Part shown: positions 22,548 to 33,422 of the stretch, in pieces
How the letters are laid out: each line of letters starts with the position of its first letter
Position numbering within the stretch: position 1 is the stretch's first letter
DNA from: Knoxdaviesia capensis
Lineage: Eukaryota > Ascomycota > Sordariomycetes > Microascales > Gondwanamycetaceae
NCBI GenBank assembly: GCA_001510575.1
Contig: LNGK01000004.1
Location: 2,660,579-2,724,578, forward strand
Length of the DNA: 64,000 nt
Direction of reading: 5' to 3'
Translations under genes and position numbers: made by a program
The notes under the pieces: model-generated
Database searches by the model: none
What the model was told of the DNA's origin: nothing
The model's input: only the letters and a program-made list of their open reading frames with translations

Positions 22548-23866
22548 CCATGGTGTGTGTTGAATGGGGGAGAGGCAGAAGAAGATGGAGAAATATTAAG
22601 AGAGAAAAAAAGGAGAGAAAGGAGAATATTAAGAGAAGAAAAAAAAGAAAGTAAGAAAGAAAAGAAAAAGAAAAAGAAAAGAGAGTCCGGCGACCTGAAG
22701 ATCCAGTGCTCAGCAAAGACCGCAGCTGGAAACTTTTCGGCAGAAAAGGACGAGTTGTCGGTGCTCAACAGTCGGCGTTAAGATGAGCGTTGCGAATGAA
22801 AAAAAAAAAATGTCTCTCCAGAGAGGACGGTATTAAAAGAAGAAGAAAAGAAGAAGAAAAAGAAAAAGAAAGAAAAAAAAAAGGCCGTGAGAGCTGAAGA
22901 AGAAGAAGTGATGTCGAGAGCTGCGACTCAAGACGAAGAAGAAACTCAGAGGAAGAAAATGAACCCGAGAGTCCCAGAAAAAGAAGAAAAGAAATTAAAA
23001 CAATAGTAATATTAAGAGGGTCTCTCGGAGAGAGCAAGAATCGAAAGAAGAAGAAGAAGCAGAAGAAGAAGAAGAAAAACAGAAAAGAAAAGAAAGGGGC
23101 GAAGCTCTTGCGAGATCGAACGAAGAGAAAAGTGAACAGGGCCGGAGAGCCGGAGGGCGGACCGGAAAGAAAGTTGAAAAGGGCCGTAGACTCTCGAGTA
23201 CGGAACGAAGGAGAAAGGAAAAAGAAGGCCGGACACTCGCGTGATCGGAAAGAAAAGAAAAGCAAAAATCAAGAGGGCCAAACGCTTTCGAGTCTGGAAT
23301 GAAGATAAAGAAGAGAAGTAACAGGGCCGGACACTGAAGATGTGTTCGGAAAGAAAAGAACAGGGTCAGGATCTAGAAGACACTGAAACGAAGAGAAATT
23401 GAGAAAAACGAAAAGGGCAGTTCAAGGGAGCTGCAGAAGAAGAGTAGAAAGGAAGATAGTAAAAACAAAAAAGTGATCAGAGCCTGTGGTTGCACAGCAG
23501 TTGTCGTTGATCTCCGATCTGTCAAGGCAAACAGAAGCGGAAGCTCAAGACAGGGAGTACAAGGCGGGAGGGTTGCGTGGACGTCGAGATCTAGTCATCG
23601 AGGGGAATCTCATTGTGACGACTCGGGAGAAGCAAACACGACTGACGAGATAGATCAGACGACGGAACTGGACAGGCCGAAGACCGAAAGAAAGAAAAGA
23701 AAAAAAGGTGAAGAACGAGAGAGGGAGAGAGAGACAAGCCAGGACAGCGAAGGAGCTTTTGCAATGACAGTTGGAGCTGAAGAGGAAGCTTCTCCCAAGG
23801 TGATCGCCACTGAAGAAGGGGATGGAGAAGAAAGGAGAGAAATGGGAAGAATGAGGGGAGGAGGGT
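22548..23866 (+). repeat. Purine-rich degenerate minisatellite
   Basis: About 1.3 kb in which the plus strand is almost wholly A and G in long runs. Within 23090-23460 at least seven imperfect units of about 40-50 bp can be aligned. Each starts with AGGGCCGGA or a variant, followed by a CTCGCGAG-like core, CGGAA and then a GAAAGAAAAG run. Weaker copies extend left to about 22680. No target duplication or coding domain is seen, so this is more likely a grown and decayed tandem repeat than a transposon. Confidence 0.6.
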
Positions 23867-24520
23867 GAAGCCTTTATACAAAAAGATGGACGGACTAGAG
23901 AGGCGAATGCAAACACACGATATCACAGATACTATACTGTGTGTCGCGGAGCATGTACAGAAACACAGCAGGGAAAGACAGCAGCAACCAGCCAGTTCCG
24001 AAACAGAGGCCGGGATGGATGTTTCCCGGGACGTGCCTAAGCCGGGGTGAGAGCCACACAGAGAGAGGCATGGCAGAGACACAGAACAGTTGAGGCCGGA
24101 TGTTCGGAGTCTCCGGGCAGCAAGCGGAGTCCAGGAGCCCTGGACGTATTTCTTGTTTGTGTTAGTTAGGTGCAATATAAGCCAGCGGTTAGATGGGAGG
24201 GACCGAGAAGGACTTTAAGGGCGTTTAAGGTTTCTGGTGAACGGCGGGAGTATGGGGCCTATAGTACGTAAGGATGAATGCTGTGGAGTGGAGTGGAGTG
24301 GAGTGAAGTGAAGCACGATCTCCGGGAGGAGAGGGACTCGAGACACTGCGAACCGGGATGGCTTGGACTGTTCTAGCACATTGCACTGGAGATCTTCATC
24401 TACGAGGATGCATGCTACGTACAACCTGTGGATGCACGTGCGGTATATGCTCCGGTGAATAAGTGGCACACGCCGCAAAGTGAGTGACAGCAGCCAGGAA
24501 CACCAGCCAGGTGGTAAGTA

Positions 24521-24543
24521 CTGTACTGTATAGTACAGTACAG
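24521..24543. repeat. Perfect 10-bp inverted repeat with 3-bp loop
   Basis: CTGTACTGTA, then TAG, then TACAGTACAG. It could form a short hairpin or be a site for a dimeric protein. It sits in the large spacer about 1.3 kb upstream of the phosphopantetheinyl transferase. Confidence 0.6.
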
Positions 24544-25846
24544 TTGCAGTTGATTACACACATACTCATATTCAGCCGGCCCGGTCGATAAGTGACGGCG
24601 ATGAAACGAGAGCCCCCAAAAGATCCCAAGGCCGTTTCTGGAGTGTTGTTTATATGAGGGCCGCCGGACAGTCTGTGCTTCATATAAAGTTTTACAGTCC
24701 CGCTGGACCAATGCCTGTCAATAGGCGAAATAGGAAAAAAGCCCCCGAAACATGGGATCGACATGGGAATGGTTTGAGATTGTGGCGTCTCGGAGAGAAA
24801 AAGAACAGAAGCAAGAAAGAAGGAATGAATGAATGAATGAATCAATATAGCCTCATTACGTACGGACGGACGGAGGCGGACGGACCGGAATTTGGATTCG
24901 GCGTGTCTGAGTTGCGGGGATTGGCGATGTTTGCGATGTTCACGAACTTCGCCGAGTCCTGTGATGACCCGATAGTTCCTGGATTATACAGAACAGTATA
25001 TACGTAAGAGGACTCTCTAGAGAGAGCATCACCACTGCGTACAGTATATGCAAAGGACTCGTACATATAGCATACCTATAGCGAATACTCAAACGGGCGG
25101 ACCATCTCGGCGTTGCGATTCCAAGGAACCCGCTGGGGAGGCTTCGACATTCAAGGTTTTAGACACTGGCTGGGGGACCCCAGCGAAGACGAAGCCGAAA
25201 AAAGGAACAGAGCGGGTGTCAAAGACACATAGCACAAATGACTCCGTATAACGGAGTGAACAATAGTTGTGCTGGGGGTTTGGTTATATCTTCACAGTAT
25301 ATGTGTCTGTGTTCATGAGACTGACTCGCCGGTTCAGCTCGCTGGTTTATTAATGGGTAAGGGCGGGCTGGTTTTGGTCGGTAAATTGCAGCAGGTGCCG
25401 GCGCCCATAGCTCCTGCCATCTAAGCTATCTACCCTTATAGCAAGAACTTAAAAAAATAAAAATAAAAATAAAAATTCAAAACAAGAACAAAAAGGATCA
25501 CGGCTTTTTCCTTTCTTCCCCTCTCCTCCGCCCTTCTCGTGTACCAATCCGTCTCTCGGCCTCCCAACATCAAACACGCAATCCCTCCTTGTATACATTC
25601 CTCTAAACCTATCACAATGTCGGGCGATTAGCACAACACCCCTCACTTTGTTTGGTTTCCCCCGGGCCCGAATCAGCGGCCTTTTCGTCCCCCCCGGTCC
25701 TCAACCCCCCGAAATTTCCCCCAGTAGCCGCCCGGAAGTTTCTACAGGCCGGTCTCTGGGTGTGTTTTTGGAGTTTCAACTTTATTCTTAATTCTTTTCT
25801 TGGATACCCCATATACCCTTTCATCACCTTCTTCACCCTTATATTC

Positions 25847-27150
25847 ATGGCCTCTACTCTTCCCTCCAAACCCTCCGTGATACGCTGGATCCTGGACACG
25901 AGGCCTCTTTGGCCGGCGGCCACTGAAACGAAGCACCTGCAGACCGTGGTAAGTAATTCATTCTATTCTATATGTGCCACAGGGACAAGGGTGTCTGTCC
26001 TGCCACTGTTTAACCCTTAACGTTGTTTCGATTTGCTTAAGCTACCGTGTCTGTACCGAGCTTGCCTTGGGGGCAAGAGGAATGGTTACAATAGCTGGAG
26101 ATCTTAATTCCTACCAGCATCATCTCATCCTTCTGACTGGATGTTCTCCTACCCGGGAACAATGCATGGAATCGTCTCAAACGCATTCCCCCCCAGCCGA
26201 ACTCTCTAACACTGTTGTTATTAATCTTGAACATCTAGGCCGCGAGGGAACTGGCCCTGCTGTCGCCCGGCGAGCGTGCCAAGGTGCTGAAATACTACTT
26301 CGTGCGCGACGCCAAGCTCAGTCTCGCCTCGGCCCTGCTGAAGCGCCTCGCCGTGTTCCGCCACGTGCCCGGCGTGTCCTGGGCCGGCGCCGCAGCCGTG
26401 CCGGACCCGCAGACCGGCAAACCGCGCTATGTCGACCCGGCCACGGGGGCGGAGCCGGTCGCCTTCAACGTCAGCCACCAGGACGGCCTGGTGGCGCTGG
26501 TGGCCGTGGTCGGGTACTCCGCCGGCCGCGTCGATGTCGGCGTCGACGTGGTCAGCCTTGCCGAGCGACGCACGCGCGACCGCCAGACCATTGTGGCGGA
26601 CGGCTGGCCCGCCCATGTTGATATCTACGCCGAGGTGTTCGCCGACTCGGAGTGTGTGCGGCTGAAGGCGCTGGCACGCGGCCTGGTGCTGCGGGCCGAG
26701 GCTCCGGCGGCCGTCGACGGCAGCCCCGGGCCGCTGCCGGGTACGGACGACCTGGATTTCCTGCTGAGCTACTTCTACGCACTGTGGTGTCTGCGTGAAG
26801 CATACGTCAAGATGGACGGCGCGGCGTTGGCCGCTCCGTGGGTCAAGGCGCTGGAGTTCCGCGACTGGCGGCCACCGCGCCCGCGGGCTGCGTTCGGGCC
26901 TGGGTTTATGGATGCCGACGAGGGACGAGGAGGTGGTGGTGGTGGTGGTGGTTCGCCGCCGGCTGCTGTCGCCGGATTCGACGTTGAGCGCAGCGGGCGG
27001 AAGGATGCCGATCCGGTGATTGAGCTGGCGAACTTTGGGTCGCATTTTATGCTGGCGACCGCTGTGATTACACCACAGCGGCCCGCCGACGCGTGGGCGT
27101 TCGAGATGCCGCCTTTTGAGGAGGTGGATCTGCAGGGGATGTTGCCGTGA
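25847..27150 (+). CDS. npgA: 4'-phosphopantetheinyl transferase (NpgA/Sfp type)
   Basis: Moves phosphopantetheine from CoA to a Ser of carrier domains, switching on polyketide synthases, peptide synthetases and the lysine-pathway aminoadipate reductase. Exons 25847-25948 (34 residues) and 26239-27150 (intron 290 bp) give 337 residues. Signatures are FNVSHQ (110-115), VGVDVV with metal-binding Asp137 (134-139), and WCLREAYVKM (217-226) with Glu221 and Lys225. The N-terminal VIRWILDTRPLWP matches the fungal NpgA lead. An insertion near 270 contains a run of eight or so Gly (GRGGGGGGGG), not part of the conserved fold. The gene is not next to any synthase here, in line with a single enzyme serving the whole genome. 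No targeting signal; cytosolic. Confidence 0.93.
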
Positions 27151-27654
27151 AGAGTGTTGGGTCTTGGGTTCTTACGTGCCTGTGGCATCCTTTTACTGTT
27201 CGTGGACATCTTCTCGGATTACCTCGTTTTCCGGGACGTTTCTTTTTTGTAGCGTTTACTCTAAGTAAGTTCACAGTATTCGGCTCTCTTCATCTTGTTC
27301 ATTTGAATCTCGCATATTTCATGTGTATCTATCTCATCGACTTCATAGCAATCCGTTGAATATTCCCCCCTGTCCCTCGTGGTATTTGTCTTCTCTCTCC
27401 CCTTCCCCCACTGGTATCGCAGCGCTCAGAACGTCCTACCATTCCAGGTGACAGTCACCTACATATCAGAAGGCATGGTACTACCGTTAGCTACTTTGCA
27501 CGGGTATTTATACTAGATATATCTGGGGGATGGCAAAGAAGTCCTTACCACACAGCCGGATTCCCCTATCAGCAGGTTTTCCCGACGGCACACACACGAG
27601 TTAGAGAGAGACCAGCCCGCAAACATTGTTGGTGGGATAGTAAACAGAGAGACA
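27151..27654. other. Convergent 3' region, no gene seen
   Basis: Lies between the stops of the transferase (plus) and the 44-residue gene (minus). CT- and T-rich with no coding signal. Confidence 0.5.
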
Positions 27655-27895
27655 TTACACCCACCAGTACTCGTAATGCACCACATTCGGCGGGCACCGG
27701 CGTTCCGTGCGTCCGTACACCTCGCACCAGCGGTGGACGATGAACTTGACATGGCCGCACTTGAGCTCGCGCTACACCACAGCAAGCGAAATAGTTTCAG
27801 TTTCTTGGTGTGATTGGGACACCGAGCGAGAGAGGGAGAGGACACAAGACCCCTCATAACGACAGAGGAACACCTACGTGGATGTAGTCGCACAT
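27655..27895 (-). CDS. 44-residue Cys-rich protein of the fungal MCDY type
   Basis: A split mini-gene. Exon 1 is 27878-27895, six codons (MCDYIH). The intron of 106 bp has GTAGGT and TAG ends. Exon 2 is 27655-27771 and starts RELKCGHVKF. The joined product has Cys at 2, 10, 22 and 31, with CGH at 10-12, RWCEVY in the middle, and RRCPPNV near the end. I recognise this layout from many tiny ascomycete proteins that begin MCDY and contain a CGH, a central W/C and a C-terminal RCPP; four Cys and a His suggest a small zinc site. No function is known to me. Splicing is needed, since neither exon alone makes sense, and the join keeps phase 0. It sits between the transferase and the kinase-like gene with no obvious link. 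Confidence 0.75.
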
Positions 27896-28763
27896 TGCGA
27901 TAATAGAGTCTCGAGTCAAGGGATATCGGATGATGGTTGAACACGATGGATGAGGAGCAGATAAAACGGAAAACGGGAGAAAGAGGGAGAAAAGACGACT
28001 CGAGTCGGTTGAAAAGAGGTGGGCGCGGCCTCCTTCACCCTCTTTTTCTTTTTTTTTCTTTTTTTTTCTTTCATTTTTCTTTTTCTCTTGTGTTGGAACT
28101 CGTCGCGAGCGCATTCCGAATCAGGAGTGGCTTCAACGCATCGTCGGTTTTTTTCCTGTTTTGGGCTACTAGCCAGCCAATGGCACGGAATCACCAGGTC
28201 TTGCTTTTCCTTTTTCCTGCGAGGAAACAAAAAGAAAAGCGAAAAAGAGATAGCTGCGTCTGTGTATGGCTGTCACGGCCCGTTATCTAGAACATTCCCT
28301 CTTGGTCACCGCTGAATCAGAATCTACTTGTGCGGGTGTGGGTGGTCCTTATCTCTCTCTCTCTCTCTCTCTCCGATGGTCCATCATCGTCGTCAAAGAT
28401 CGCGTCCCCCTTGACATCGCAGCCGCCAAGAATCGTCCACGTCTCCGAAGTGGGAACGACACTTGGTCGTCGCTATTTCTGCCGGTCTGTCAATCTTGTT
28501 TGATAGAGGGATCGCAAATCAACCGGGCATCGACGTTTAATAGTCGATCGATGCGGCTCCGAGTGGAGACCCGATTGGTGCAACCCACAACTCACTTACT
28601 TACGAGGATGTGCCCAGTCTTCCATCTTACACACCAGTTAACCCTAAGGATTTTGTGCTACATAACGCGCTTGCTCTGCTATCGCTATATCATGACTCGT
28701 GGACAGATACACTTCCCGGAAATGATCATCATCCAGGGGGGAAACAAAAAAGAAAGAAAAAAC
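27896..28763. other. Spacer with simple repeats, no gene seen
   Basis: Holds the 5' side of the 44-residue gene and the 3' side of the kinase-like gene. There are long T-rich runs at 28043-28085 and a (TC)n run at 28350-28374. No coding signal. Confidence 0.5.
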
Positions 28764-31491
28764 TCACTCCGTTGTCCGCAGCCTCTTTGTAGCCACCGGC
28801 GACGTCGACCTGCTTCTCTTAGAAACTGCCGGAGCCGGCACCATCTCCGACGACCCAAAGTCGATGCGCATCACACATTGCCGGTCGGCGTTCCACGTGT
28901 AGTTGGGCAGTCGCTCGTCCTCGTCGAAAATGCCATATTTCTCCAGCTGTTTTCGAATTTCGCCCACTTTCGCCTCAAATGCGTCGTCGTCGTCGGCATA
29001 CTCCGGAATGTTCGCAAGGATAACGCCCGCATACGAGAGCAGCAGCATGTGGGTGACTCGTGCAAGGGAGTCCATGAAGTACGGGTGCACAAGGCGCATG
29101 GTTCCCAGAAAGACTGGCACAAGAGACCCTTGTTCGGGCTGGAGTCGCTCGTAGATGGCCGCTTCATGGAACATCAGTGATTTGTGCGCCGACTGCATGC
29201 CCTTGGCCACGAAAGTATAGCCATAAGGCCACACCGTAAGCTTGAAGAGGGTCCCGGTGCGGCCATACAGTCTGCGTGTGTCGAGGGACAGACAGCCATC
29301 GTCCAGATTCTCTGCGAGTTGTTTCTTCAGCAGCTGAACGACATCCTCCGCCAAGACCGGGTGGAGCCCGGGAGTTTCTGCTGCCCCGTCGTGCCACTGG
29401 GAATGCAAATGCACATTTGGACACTTCGGGTCCAGACGCGACTTGGTTGTGAGGCCCAGCAGACAGGCCTGGCTGCAATACGCGTCCAGAGCCGGTCTTG
29501 TTGGAGGTTCGTCGGCATCATCATCCAGAGCATAGATCGACGATGAAGCCTGCGTAGCCGAAGAGCCGGGTTGTTTTGAAGAGCCCTTGCCACCATCTTT
29601 GGGCTGTGATCTCTTGCGCTTCTGCGCGCTGGATGACCCCGCCTCTGGTGCGTTACGGTCGCTTGATGATGAGCCAGCATCGGGATCGTCTTGTTCATCC
29701 CGGTCACGACGCGGAAGGGGAGGAGGTGGCATAAGGACCAAGCCGTCGATGACGTTGGCCCGAGGGAGATTCGGCCAATGAGGAAGGCTTTTATCCGCAC
29801 GCTGGCGCCAGCGAAAAGGTCGCCGGTCTGATTCAAGCGCATTTATACAGAAACTGCACAGATACGCCAGAGCCGTGTTCTGGATGCTGCGTTGCCCCTG
29901 AAGTTCATTCCCGCCGAAATCCGTACTCGGTCCTTGATATTGCTCGGATGATGTGGCATCGGGCTCGGTTGGGAAGATGGCCGGAAAATAGTACAGTACC
30001 TCGGGTGAGTGTTCGCGAACTTGAAGAAATATGAGGCCCTCGCCAGATGCGACATAACCGAATTCCAGCCCCGAAGATATCATATAGGAATATGCCTGGC
30101 AGAGAACCATGGCCACTGAAACCTCGCCGGCAACCGTGGGGGAGAAAGAATCACTTGGCTGCTGGCTCGGCTGCTCCTCGACAGCCGGTTGCACATTTTC
30201 TCTAAGCGGAGAAGGCCCGGAAGCAGAACCGGTTGTCTCGGAAAGATTCACTGTCGTCTTTCTGCGCTTGAGAACATCCAGAAAAAAGGTGTCGCCAGGG
30301 TGCTGGTAAAGGACTCTTCGGATGGTATTAGCCTTTAGCTTGTGCACAGCCTTATACTCGCCAATGAACCGATGATAGGAACCATCACTCCGGTCAAGCG
30401 CGACTCCCCATCGGTCCGGGTTTGGATCAGGCACGGCGATTTTTTCCGGTGACTTTTGACGTTTTGACGGGGGCCCCAGCTCTTCCTCTTCGTCCGTCTC
30501 CTCTGATTCAAGGGACGCCGGGGGAATGCCTAAGGAATACATTAGCTTTGGCATTTGCTCTGAAGGATAAGCTTGAAAAGGCACACGCCGTGTTTACGGC
30601 TAGTCCTCTCGCATACCAGAGCTTGAGTTTGCAAAAACAAACTTGCGGAATGTCGGGTGGGCTGAGACCTCCAGGTAGTTGAAAAGAATCTCCACCGCAG
30701 GATATTCGATCGCCGACGTGATGAACGAGCTTAAATCGGCCTCGTTCATAAGAAGCTCGGGAATGAATTGGCGGAGCCATTCGATAGTAAGCACCGGTGC
30801 AAAAAGCTGTCGATCTCCAAATGTTGTCTGGAGGAGTTCGAAGGTCTGCGCGTGGATGGTGGAAAATTCTGTCCATCGCTGGAACCGGAGCGGGTACGGT
30901 TTCCCGTCGACGGAGGTCTGGGTTGATGAAGGCGAGCTGTGGCCGGCCTTTTTCATAGCCGCCCGGATCTGTGTGCTTGTCCACCGTCGCCGAAGACCAG
31001 AGAAGAGCTCCTCTTCAGTGAGTCGAATATAATGCGTGAATACAGTCCGCTCAGCGGCAGCCGCTTGAGACCGAGCTCTCATGTAGTCATCGTGAAGGCG
31101 GGAGAGCTCAATACGCTGGCTTTCAGCTCGTTGGTTGGCAGATTCAACTTGCTGTTTGGCGGATTCAACTTGCTGTTTGGCAGATTCTGCTTCTTTTTCG
31201 GCGAGTCTAGCACGCTCTTCGGCCCTGCGTGCACGCTCCTCATACTCTATTTACAAGAGCAATCATGGTTAGTGACTGAAAGAAACTATCACCACCAGAT
31301 GAACCAGTTTAAGCACGATCTTCTGCAGCCTGTCACGGGACAATGGCTTTGTGTAAGCACTCCTCAGCCTCCATTGTCAAGAGTGAAGTGTATCAGAGGC
31401 TTGGAATAGTATTGCTATCATCAGTTCGGCAAGGGGAGTGGGAAGCATTACCAGCAATACGCCGGAGGAATTCTGCCTCTCTATCAGACAT
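28764..31491 (-). CDS. Fungal kinase-like protein with N-terminal coiled coil
   Basis: Exons 31452-31491, 30617-31246 and 28764-30571 (introns 205 and 45 bp) join in frame to 825 residues. Residues ~14-75 are a heptad-like coiled coil (ERARRAEERARLAEKEAESAK) with two exact copies of a seven-residue unit ESAKQQV. Then come conserved blocks of a large ascomycete family I recognise: RWTEFSTI, an N-terminal restriction-nuclease-like part with GEYKAVHKL, SYMISSGLEFGYVASGEGLIFLQV, then the YCSQACLLGL and CPNVHLH blocks and a C-terminal kinase-like lobe with GTLFKLTVWPYGYTFVAKGM (Lys of the VAK motif). In the catalytic loop the usual HxD becomes FDED, with DERLPN keeping the Asp and Asn, and the metal motif reads IDFG. 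Activity is therefore doubtful but not excluded. Function of the family is unknown to me; members are often lineage-specific and found in copy-rich, variable regions. C-terminal KRSRS and KRLR suggest nuclear import. Confidence 0.8.
31140..31181 (-). repeat. 21-bp tandem duplication in the coiled-coil exon
   Basis: Two nearly identical 21-bp units side by side encode the repeated ESAKQQV-type heptads of the kinase-like protein. They differ at the first base only. Confidence 0.8.
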
Positions 31492-31878
31492 GGTTTCTGG
31501 ATTGTGTCTGGCAGTGTAAAATGAAGAAGGGATGATTGCAAGTCACACACACTGATATAGATATATCAGCGGTGGTGTTGTAAAGAGAAAAAAGGTGAAG
31601 CCTTGAAGTTGGAAAGGAAAAAAGGAGGAAATAAAATACGGCGGCCAGGTGGTATCAACTGCCGTTCCAAACATTGCCAGGCAGCAGCCAGCCGTGTTTG
31701 TGAGTCCAAGCCAAAACACAACAATACTCGAGGGGTAGGAAGTATTGAAACATATTAAAAACTCGAGTCCTCATTTATACAAGCCACAGGCAAAGGAAAA
31801 CAGATGAAGATGTTCGTGATGATGGATCTCAGCAATTCTCTCGTGGCAGACCAGGAATCCAGGCAAAACAAAAAAAGG
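31492..31878. other. Promoter of the kinase-like gene, no gene seen
   Basis: Short upstream region between the kinase-like ATG and the tRNA gene. A-rich on the plus strand with no coding signal. Confidence 0.5.
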
Positions 31879-31960
31879 GGACCAACCGAGAGTTGAACTC
31901 GGGACCTCTTGCAGCTGAGATGTTCCCAAAGCAAGAATCATACCACTAGACCATTGGTCC
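31879..31960 (-). tRNA. tRNA-Pro (anticodon TGG) with short intron
   Basis: Read on the minus strand, the 82 nt fold as a full cloverleaf. The acceptor stem pairs GGACCAA with TTGGTCC, the D arm contains GGTCTAGTGGTATGA, the anticodon stem pairs CTTGC with GCAAG, and the T arm is CCGAG-TTCAACT-CTCGG. The anticodon loop reads TTTGGG, giving anticodon TGG (Pro, CCN codons). It is followed by about 11 extra bases before the loop closes, at the canonical position after base 37, so an intron is present. The A and B boxes fit Pol III. The flank on the plus-strand left is A-rich (T-rich for the transcript), a likely terminator. Confidence 0.93.
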
Positions 31961-33422
31961 TAGTAGCTTAGCTTGGCTTGTTCGCCAACTATGCTTACTT
32001 ATTAGGATGGGCCGAGTGAGGCTGGTGCCCGTGCAAGTTAATTTGGGGGTCACAGTTTTGGGGTGTCTGGGGCTGAGCATGTGTGGCGGTTGTAGGGCTC
32101 GGGGGATTCGTTTCGTTGCAAGGCCGGAAGGAAAGCATCGGACATGGCGGGCAGAATGCGATTGCCTGTGGTGGGAATTCTTCACTGGGGTTGGGTTGAT
32201 TGGGGAAGAAAGAGGGGGAAAAAGACAAACCAACCAGCCAGAGCAGAAAATCTTGGGTTATGTTTTGGGGGAACAGGCACAGATGAGCACACCGGCTTAG
32301 ACATACATGAGTAGAAATTGAGATCGAAAGAAAAATAGAAAGCAGAAATACAAACGGCTGTCTTCACTCACAAGTCCGGTGTTTGGAGTCTGTTGTAAGT
32401 CCGTCTTGTGTGGAAAAGCCATTCCAGACAACAAACAATCCAAGGGTCGAAACCCCCCAAGTAACCCAACCCTAATTCTGAGTGGCGTCCATGGAAGTAG
32501 TGGCTGACATGAAACGCGTCCTTTGCATCCAAGCCACGTTTCTGTTTCCAACAACCATCTCAGAACAGGGGCGATTTCTTTTTTTAATATTTCGAGGACA
32601 TCATCGACAGGGCAAGGAAATAGCTTCATATCGAGTTTCTTCGTTTTTCTCCTGTTGACGACTTCCCTCCCATTTTCCTTCCCCTCCCTTTAGACATGCG
32701 TTTCTAGGTGCTCGTACTCTTCATTCCGTCGGCTCATACTTTTTTCTCTTGCTTCAGTTAACCTATTCTTTGTTCTATTCAATCCTTCAGCGTACCCTTT
32801 TGTCACATTTCTATTAATTTAATACTACTTGCCAACGCCTCTTCGATTCCTCCCTGCTTCTTCCATCCCATATCAGCGCTTCCCCTTCGTGTGTCTCTGC
32901 ATCGGATCTGCCGGGATACAGTTGTCACTTTGAACGCTGACCTGTCTTTCAGTTTTGCAACGACATACCTGCACTGTGCTGTGCCCACGCATCGTGACGA
33001 TCGTCGCATCGGCCTATTTTCATCTGGCCTTTCCTCGCCCCTCATCGGTTCCGTCGCGGTCCTCAGTTCCCGGTATCTCTGCACGCCTCCTGGCTTTGAG
33101 ACCTTCCCGATATCTCGATATCTCGTTACCGAATCTTCGGCCTACGCCTCCCGAGATTCTTTTCTGAAGAGAACCGTCCTTCCCCTCTGTGTCGTCACGT
33201 TCTAGTAGATCCGATTGCGTTGCGACGCCAACATCTCGCAGGCGTCCCCTTTAATCACCAATCATAACTTGTCGAAATCCCGTCTTATCGCCATACCTTT
33301 CTCATCATCAATACTCCAACCTTTCCGCGCGACATAACCCGGCCCTCCGGTAGAACTGGGCTCGCACATCACTCTCTCCTTACGCACGTTTCCCCCGTAA
33401 ACGTCAAACCAGTACCTTCACG
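31961..33422. other. Promoter and leader of the syntaxin gene, no gene seen
   Basis: 1.46 kb with no gene. It contains an AACCCTAA octamer at 32468-32475. From about 32640 the plus strand is pyrimidine-rich, the likely leader of the Sed5 gene. Upstream ATGs in this leader open only short frames. Confidence 0.5.

Larger units (their letters stand above)
21803..25846. other. 4-kb spacer with purine-skewed tract, no gene seen
   Basis: No frame has coding character; the open frames on the minus strand at 22-24 kb are Ser/Phe/Leu readings of polypurine DNA. The stretch holds the degenerate GA-rich repeat at 22.55-23.87 kb, a (TGGAG)n tract near 24284-24313, a 10-bp perfect inverted repeat at 24521-24543, a (GAAT)n tract at 24823-24842, and the CT-rich leader of the phosphopantetheinyl transferase from about 25500. 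Confidence 0.55.

Noticed and set aside
22076..23281. Minus-strand frames rich in Phe, Ser and Leu that look like membrane proteins
   Set aside because: They are readings of the polypurine tract; the hydrophobicity follows from TTC/CTT codons, with no start context, introns or codon bias.
26221..27045. 274-codon open frame on the minus strand
   Set aside because: Antisense of the phosphopantetheinyl transferase exon, no domain.
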